Of a DNA stretch of 64,000 nucleotides, positions 60,982 to 64,000 are shown piece after piece. A model generated the notes under the pieces. The model had not been told where the DNA came from. It worked only from the letters and a program-made list of their open reading frames with translations, and searched no databases. A program made the position numbers and the translations under genes. The first letter of the stretch is position 1. Every line of letters begins with the position of its first letter. Source of the DNA: Betaproteobacteria bacterium. GTDB taxonomy: Bacteria; Pseudomonadota; Gammaproteobacteria; Burkholderiales; Burkholderiaceae_C. The stretch spans positions 1-64,000 of the forward strand of contig JABCYW010000016.1 of NCBI GenBank assembly GCA_013289985.1. Direction: 5' to 3'.

Positions 60982-61763
60982 TCAGGCCGGCACCGCGGCG
61001 TAGGCCGGGTTCCAGCGCAGGAAACGTCGCTCGAGGCCGCGCGCGACCAGGTCGGCAGCTTGCCCAGCAACGCGTAAAGCAGCACGCCCACCAGCACCAC
61101 GTCGGTCTGCAGGAATTCGCGCGCGTTCATGGTCATGTAGCCGATGCCCGACTGCGCGGAGATGGTCTCGGCCACGATCAGCAGCACCCACATCAGGCCC
61201 AGCGAGAAGCGCAGCCCCACGAGGATGGACGGCAGCGCGCCCGGCAGGATCACCTCGCGGTACAGCGGCCAGCCCTTCAGGCCGTAGCTGCGCGCCATCT
61301 CCACCAGGCCGGCGTCGACGGACTTGATGCCGTGGTAGGTATTGAGGTAGATCGGGAAGAACACGCCGATGGCCACCAGGAACAGCTTGGCCGACTCGTC
61401 GATGCCGAACCACAGGATGACCAGCGGGATCAGCGCCAGCGGCGGCACGTTGCGCACCATCTGCAGCGTGGTGTCCAGCAGCGTCTCGGCGGTGCTGAAC
61501 GTGCCGGTGAGCAGCCCCAGCGCCAGGCCCAGGCCACCGCCGATGGCCAGCCCCGCCACGGCGCGGCCGGTGCTGATGGCCACGTCGCGCAGCAGCTCGC
61601 CCGACTTCAGCAGGCTCCAGGCCGCCTGCGCCACGGCGAAGGGCTCCGGCAGGATGCGCGTGGACAGCCAGCCCGTGCGCGACGCGACCTCCCAGCCGGC
61701 GATGACCAGCAGCGGCACGATCCATGGGGCGACGCCGCGCAGGCGTCCGGCGTTCGAGGCCAT
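60982..61763 (-). pseudogene. ssuC: ssuC permease with a single-base frameshift near its end
   Basis: Permease subunit with about six membrane helices and the binding-protein-dependent transport motif EVILPGALPSILVGLR. It reads normally from ATG 61763 to VLLYALLGK, then shifts frame near 61056. The other frame resumes the expected C-terminus ADLVARGLERRFLRWNPAYA and stops at 60982. The interval is one base short of whole codons, consistent with loss of one G (minus strand) in GCTGGCC. Read as is, translation would run on for about 68 unrelated residues, to 60852 inside ssuB. It is either a true mutation or a sequencing error. Confidence 0.85.
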
Positions 61764-61765
61764 GG

Positions 61766-62953
61766 TCAGCTCGCGCTTCGGGCCAGGTCGACGCTCTTTG
61801 GCCGGATGTCGTTGGCGACGATCTCGCCGAACGGGCCCGTGAGCACGGGCTGCGATGCGAGCTTCTCGCGCGTTGCCAGCGGCAGCAGCGGGAACACCAG
61901 CTCGGCGAAGCGGTAGGCCTCCTCCAGGTGCGGATAGCCGGACAGGATGAAGTAGTCCATCCCGAGGTCGGCGTACTCCTGGATGCGGTCGGCCACCTGC
62001 CGCGGGCTGCCCACCAGCGCCGTGCCGGCGCCGCCGCGCACGAGGCCCACGCCGGCCCACAGGTTGGGCGACACCTCCAGCCCGGCGCGCGGGTTGGCCT
62101 TGTCGAACTTGCCGCCATGCAGCTCGGCCATGCGGCGCTGGCCGATGGAGTCCATCGAGGCGAACTTCTTCTGCGCCGCGGCGACGATGTCGTCGTCCAG
62201 GTGCGAGATCAGCTTGCCGGCGGCGGCCCAGGCCTCCTCCTCGGTCTCGCGCACGATCACGTGCAGGCGGATGCCGAATTCGAGCTTGCGGCCCAGCTTC
62301 TCCGCGCGGCCGCCCACGTCGCGCACCTTCTCGGCCACCGCGGCCGGCGGCTCGCCCCACGTGAGGTAGGTGTCGCACTGCGCGGCCGCGAGGTCGTGCG
62401 CGGGGCCCGACGAGCCGCCGAAGAACAGCGGCGGATACGGCTGCGTCACCGGCGGGTAGATCACCTTGGCGCCCTTGACCTTCAGGTGCTTGCCGTTGAA
62501 ATCGATGGCCTCATTCCTGTGGCTGGCCTCCAGCACCTCGCGCCAGATCGTGACGAACTCGGTGGAGACCGCGTAGCGTTCCTCGTGGCTCAGGTGGAGG
62601 CCGTCGCCCGCCAGCTCGTCGGGGTCACCGCCGGTGACCAGGTTCACCAGCACGCGGCCGCCCGAAAGGCGATCCAGCGTGGCGGCCATGCGCGCGGTCT
62701 GCACCGGCTGGATGATGCCCGGGCGCAGCGCCACCAGGAACTTCAGGCGCTTCGTGACGTCGACCAGGCTGGCCGCGACCATCCACGAGTCCTCGCACGA
62801 GCGGCCCGTTGGCAGCAGCACGCCCTCGTAGCCCAGCGTGTCGGCGGCGATGGCCACCTGCTTGAAGTAGTCGAGGTCGGTCTGGCGTGCGCCGTGCGAG
62901 GTGCCGAGGTAGCGCGAGTCGCCGTGGGTGGGGATGAACCAGAGGATCTTCAT
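61766..62953 (-). CDS. ssuD: FMNH2-dependent alkanesulfonate monooxygenase
   Basis: Releases sulfite from alkanesulfonates using FMNH2 and O2. At 395 residues it belongs to the bacterial luciferase-like TIM-barrel family. It starts [19 protein letters not shown], and it carries [33 protein letters not shown] and the C-terminal [20 protein letters not shown]. It needs a flavin reductase (SsuE), which is not in this window. The gene is packed 2 bp from both neighbours in the ssu operon. Confidence 0.95.
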   Translation of the reverse strand: MKILWFIPTHGDSRYLGTSHGARQTDLDYFKQVAIAADTLGYEGVLLPTGRSCEDSWMVAASLVDVTKRLKFLVALRPGIIQPVQTARMAATLDRLSGGRVLVNLVTGGDPDELAGDGLHLSHEERYAVSTEFVTIWREVLEASHRNEAIDFNGKHLKVKGAKVIYPPVTQPYPPLFFGGSSGPAHDLAAAQCDTYLTWGEPPAAVAEKVRDVGGRAEKLGRKLEFGIRLHVIVRETEEEAWAAAGKLISHLDDDIVAAAQKKFASMDSIGQRRMAELHGGKFDKANPRAGLEVSPNLWAGVGLVRGGAGTALVGSPRQVADRIQEYADLGMDYFILSGYPHLEEAYRFAELVFPLLPLATREKLASQPVLTGPFGEIVANDIRPKSVDLARSAS

Positions 62954-62955
62954 GA

Positions 62956-63897
62956 TCAGGCTTTCAGTACCGCGTCGGCGACGCGGATCGGCTTGGGAAT
63001 GAGGCCGAGCTTCGAGAACGCATCGGCCACGCGCTGCTGGTCGGCGATGTCGGAATCCTTCAGCCGCGTGACCGGGCCCGAGGTGCGACGTTCGATGAAG
63101 CGGATCGTGGTGGACAGCGGCAGCCCGCTGGCCACCGACAGGAAGTGCGCGGTCTCGGTGCGATTGCCCTTGACCCAGGCGTCGGCCTCGCTCAGCGAGT
63201 CAAACAGGGCCTTGAGCGTGCGCGCGTCCCGCGTGAGCGCGCGCGAGGCGAGGTAGTAGCTGTTGTTGCTGGTGAGGCCGACGCCGGTGGAAAGGACGCG
63301 TGCGCGCCCGTCGATCTCGGCGGCCGCGTAGTACGGATCCCAGATGCCCCACGCATCGAGTGCGCCGCGCTCGAAGGCGGCGCGTCCGTCGGACGGCGTC
63401 AGGTAGACGGGCGTGATGTCCGACCACTGCAGGCCGCCCTTCTCCACGCCGCGCACCACCAGGAAGTGGGCGCTGGAGCCCTTCTGGAAGCCGATGCGCC
63501 TGCCCTTGAGGTCGGCCAGCGTGCGGACGGGAGAATCGACCGGCACCAGGATCGCCGAGCTGGCGGGCTTGGGCGGCTCGAGGCCGGCGTACCAGATGTC
63601 CTTGCCCGCGGCCTGCGCGAACACGGGCGGGGTATCGCCGGTGAAGCCGAAGTCCAGGCTGTCGACGGCCAGCGCCTCGAGGATCTGCGGGCCCGCGGGG
63701 AACTCCACCCACTTGAGCGGCGTGCCCGGCAGGCGCGCCTCGAGCAGCCTGCGCTCGCGCGCCACCATCAGGTTGACGGACGACTTCTGGTAGCCGATGC
63801 GCAGCTCCGGCGTGCCGGCGCGCACGGGCAGCGTCGCCGCGCCGGCCCCGGCGCCGACGAGCGCCAGCGCCTGGCGACGATTCAGGAACGCGTGCAT
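62956..63897 (-). CDS. ssuA: Aliphatic sulfonate-binding protein (copy 1)
   Basis: Periplasmic sulfonate-binding protein, 313 residues. The signal sequence [20 protein letters not shown] has an RR pair that may permit Tat export. The mature protein shows [42 protein letters not shown] and [11 protein letters not shown], all SsuA signatures. It ends [17 protein letters not shown], nearly the same as the end of the partial gene upstream, so two binding-protein genes lie in tandem. It is followed by ssuD after 2 bp. Confidence 0.92.
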   Translation of the reverse strand: MHAFLNRRQALALVGAGAGAATLPVRAGTPELRIGYQKSSVNLMVARERRLLEARLPGTPLKWVEFPAGPQILEALAVDSLDFGFTGDTPPVFAQAAGKDIWYAGLEPPKPASSAILVPVDSPVRTLADLKGRRIGFQKGSSAHFLVVRGVEKGGLQWSDITPVYLTPSDGRAAFERGALDAWGIWDPYYAAAEIDGRARVLSTGVGLTSNNSYYLASRALTRDARTLKALFDSLSEADAWVKGNRTETAHFLSVASGLPLSTTIRFIERRTSGPVTRLKDSDIADQQRVADAFSKLGLIPKPIRVADAVLKA

Positions 63898-63898
63898 G

Positions 63899-64000
63899 TC
63901 ACTTGCCCGCGACCGTCGCGGCGCCGGCCGCCTTGTCGACGTTCACGGGCAGCGCGTCGGCGATGCGCACGGGCCTGGGGATCAGCTTCAGGTCGTAGAA
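63899..64000 (-). CDS. Second sulfonate-binding-protein-like gene (C-terminal 33 residues only)
   Basis: The minus-strand frame enters from the window edge and ends at a TGA (63901-63899). The visible tail begins FYDLKLIPRPVRIADALPVN and ends in AGK. It parallels [17 protein letters not shown] at the end of ssuA, so a paralogous or duplicated binding protein lies immediately upstream in the same operon, 1 bp from the ssuA start codon. Confidence 0.75.
   Translation of the reverse strand, partial: FYDLKLIPRPVRIADALPVNVDKAAGAATVAGK

Overview
The window is about 69-70 percent G+C and is a chromosomal stretch of a betaproteobacterium of the order Burkholderiales. The gene order lepA-lepB-DUF4845-rnc-era-recO-pdxJ-acpS-nagZ, the rluC/rne divergence with a phosphatase-Rieske-S49 peptidase tail, and the ctpA-moeB pair are all familiar from that order. 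A Roseateles/Mitsuaria/Rubrivivax-like genus is my best guess, but this is inference. I see no prophage, insertion sequence, integron or CRISPR array. Nothing here was aligned or searched; all calls come from reading the sequence and from knowledge of the families.

Layout. 1-7250: a partial glutamine-synthetase-family gene divergent from a MocR/PdxR-type regulator, a membrane diguanylate cyclase with a translated-looking 13-codon leader, the potassium permease kup and the magnesium channel corA. 7272-12057 (minus): a second diguanylate cyclase, then rluC, a HAD phosphatase, a Rieske protein and an S49 peptidase in overlapping order. 12058-16558: a roughly 0.8-kb rne leader with stacked hairpins, rne, a small lipoprotein and an intrinsic terminator. 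16577-24799 (minus): the nagZ...lepA housekeeping run. 24800-25706: a non-coding block holding a candidate terminated small RNA, a 42-nt near-palindrome and tRNA-Arg(CCT). 25707-33473 (plus): ctpA, moeB, a LOG-like protein, arginase, an orphan peptide-type binding protein and a hybrid kinase. 33470-40580: DUF429, a kinase lacking its phospho-histidine, a GST, a chemoreceptor, an asparaginase and an acetyltransferase.

40603-49048 is a complete five-step histidine utilisation locus: hutH and hutU on the minus strand, hutC-hutD-hutI-hutG-hutF on the plus strand. A 12-bp palindrome in the divergent promoter region is the likely HutC operator. The plus-strand genes overlap one another by 4 nt each. 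Histidine would be converted to glutamate by way of urocanate, imidazolonepropionate, formiminoglutamate and formylglutamate.

49168-64000: a subtilisin-like protease, a Gly/Trp/His-repeat secreted protein, a three-gene signalling module (PAS kinase, Rcp1-type receiver, dual-receiver GGDEF-EAL protein), a catalytically dead ATP-dependent DNA ligase homologue next to a small alpha/beta hydrolase, a flagellin-like orphan behind a sigma-28 promoter, and an alkanesulfonate (ssu) operon. That operon has two tandem binding proteins, one cut by the window edge, and a frameshifted permease. The most unusual items are the dead ligase, the sigma-28-driven flagellin-like orphan, the small RNA candidate upstream of lepA, the histidine-less kinase and the structured rne leader.
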